From Polynucleobacter sp. (GTDB lineage Bacteria; Pseudomonadota; Gammaproteobacteria; Burkholderiales; Burkholderiaceae): 6,154 nucleotides of DNA. The stretch is taken from positions 1-6,154 of the forward strand of contig JALRHB010000079.1 of NCBI GenBank assembly GCA_023253245.1, given 5' to 3'. The translations under genes and the position numbers were made by a program. Below, piece after piece: positions 5,571 to 6,154 of this stretch. The first letter of the stretch is position 1; the number at the start of each line of letters is the position of its first letter. A model generated the notes under the pieces. The model saw only the letters and a program-made list of their open reading frames with translations, had not been told where the DNA came from and ran no database searches.

Positions 5571-6056
5571 TTATTTTTTAGGCAGTCCTTGAATCACCAT
5601 GCCGGGCACGATAACTCTCTCAGAGAACCATTGTTTATTCATCTCTAGAGCGTAACGAACCGGAGCTTGAGGGCAGTGGTTATTGGTGGTTTGAGCCTGC
5701 ATCTCTTCAATATTCACGATCTTGCCATCATCAGCAATAAAGGCAATTGAGAGAGGAATCTTGGTGTTACTCATCCAGAAGCAATGCCCCGCTTTTTGCT
5801 CAAAGACAAATAGCATGCCAGAGTTAGTTGGCATGCTAGTGCGATTCATAAGTCCCACTTCACGGGTTCTAGGGGTATCTGCCAATTCTGCTTGAATTCG
5901 GTACACGCCTATCTTGAGCTCAAGCGTTGGCAGACCAGTATTAACCTGCGCAAAAGCGTAGACCGAAAAGAGGATGGTGCCAATGATTAGCTGGGTAATA
6001 GATCGTCTGATTTTGGGGTGGAGCATGACATTAAAAAAGGGGGGTAATAGACTCAT
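5571..6056 (-). CDS. Secreted DUF192 family protein
   Basis: The longest reading is 161 residues. Residues 11-36 (MLHPKIRRSITQLIIGTILF... to AFA) form a good signal peptide: basic start, hydrophobic core and a probable signal peptidase I site AFA|Q after residue 36. The mature part would be a small periplasmic or exported protein. It shows the DUF192 (COG1430) pattern: ADTPRTREVGLMNR (59-72), GMLFVFE (80-86), FWMSNTKIPLSIAFI (93-107), DDGKIVNIEEM (109-119) and YALEMNKQWF (135-144). The function of the family is unknown. There are two candidate starts: ATG at 6056 or ATG at 6026. The second gives a 26-residue signal peptide of normal size, and I prefer it, although neither has a clear ribosome site. 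Between them lies a C6/T6 run (minus strand). Cys92 and Cys128 are the only cysteines and could form a disulfide in the periplasm (inference). It lies downstream of a cold-shock gene, separated by a terminator. Confidence 0.88.
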   Translation of the reverse strand: MSLLPPFFNVMLHPKIRRSITQLIIGTILFSVYAFAQVNTGLPTLELKIGVYRIQAELADTPRTREVGLMNRTSMPTNSGMLFVFEQKAGHCFWMSNTKIPLSIAFIADDGKIVNIEEMQAQTTNNHCPQAPVRYALEMNKQWFSERVIVPGMVIQGLPKK

Positions 6057-6071
6057 TCTAAAGAGGATGAA

Positions 6072-6100
6072 AAAAACCCAGGAACAAGTCCTGGGTTTTA
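6072..6100 (-). terminator. Intrinsic terminator of the cold-shock gene
   Basis: AAACCCAGGA (6074-6083) and TCCTGGGTTT (6089-6098) form a perfect 10-pair stem, 11 with the flanking A-T, around a 5-base loop. Read on the minus strand the stem is followed by a T-run (plus-strand A-run 6071-6076). It lies 19 bases beyond the cold-shock gene stop and just upstream of the DUF192 gene, so DUF192 probably has its own promoter or depends on read-through. Confidence 0.88.
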
Positions 6101-6118
6101 GTAATGATCTAAAGCAGA

Positions 6119-6154
6119 TTAAGCTGCTTGGATATTAGTAGCTTGCTTGCCTTT
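6119..6154 (-). CDS. Cold-shock domain protein (CspA family), C-terminal 11 codons
   Basis: At the right edge, the minus strand reads KGKQATNIQAA followed by TAA (6119-6121). This is the characteristic end of CspA-type cold-shock proteins of about 67-70 residues, where GPKG-(K/P)-QA-N lies in the last beta strand. These are single-domain OB-fold proteins that bind single-stranded RNA and DNA and act as RNA chaperones in the cytoplasm. Only the tail is in the window, so the subtype and its regulation (for example a long 5' leader) cannot be judged. The strong terminator just downstream fits a single-gene transcript. The call rests on a short stretch, but its wording and the terminator placement make it likely. 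Confidence 0.78.
   Translation of the reverse strand, partial: KGKQATNIQAA

Noticed and set aside
1..6154. Defence system, prophage, transposon or CRISPR array
   Set aside because: All genes are housekeeping or conserved unknowns in a familiar order; no transposase, integrase, terminal repeats or spaced repeats are visible.

Overview
The window reads as ordinary chromosomal DNA from a moderate-GC betaproteobacterium of the Burkholderiales. The best guess is a Polynucleobacter-like freshwater bacterium. That guess rests on protein wording in ArgF, DUF3579, MurJ and SirB1, on the murJ/rpsT/DUF3579/argF neighbourhood, and on base composition well below that of Burkholderia. It is inference; no database search was possible.

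Layout, left to right. Positions 1-387 (minus) hold the N-terminal 129 codons of a SirB1-type transglutaminase-fold protein, cut by the window edge. It lies 5 bases downstream of murJ (393-1946, minus), the lipid II flippase, so the two are probably one transcription unit. A 153-base intergenic region separates murJ from the divergent rpsT (2100-2366, plus), which encodes ribosomal protein bS20. rpsT is followed by a hairpin and then a clear intrinsic terminator. A small DUF3579 protein gene (2440-2754, minus) converges on rpsT and ends close behind that terminator. It appears to start with TTG.

A divergent 119-base region then leads into argF (2874-3854, plus), argG (3903-5132, plus) and ppnP (5177-5482, plus). 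The gaps are 48 and 44 bases, and no terminator appears until after ppnP, so these three probably form one operon. ArgF and ArgG carry out two successive steps of arginine synthesis: ornithine to citrulline to argininosuccinate. PpnP is a small cupin-fold nucleoside phosphorylase. A hairpin terminator with T-runs on both sides separates ppnP from a convergent gene for a secreted DUF192 protein (5571-6026 or 6056, minus). Upstream of that gene, a strong terminator (about 6072-6099) closes a cold-shock protein gene whose last 11 codons are visible at the right edge (6119-6154, minus).

No mobile element, CRISPR array, tRNA, rRNA or defence-type system is visible, coding density is high, and no stretch above 300 bases lacks a gene. 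I found no undescribed system. The points most worth a second look are the non-ATG start of the DUF3579 gene, a partial ARG-box-like sequence and imperfect repeats upstream of argF, the argFG-ppnP grouping, the double hairpins after rpsT and ppnP, and start-codon ambiguity in argF and the DUF192 gene.
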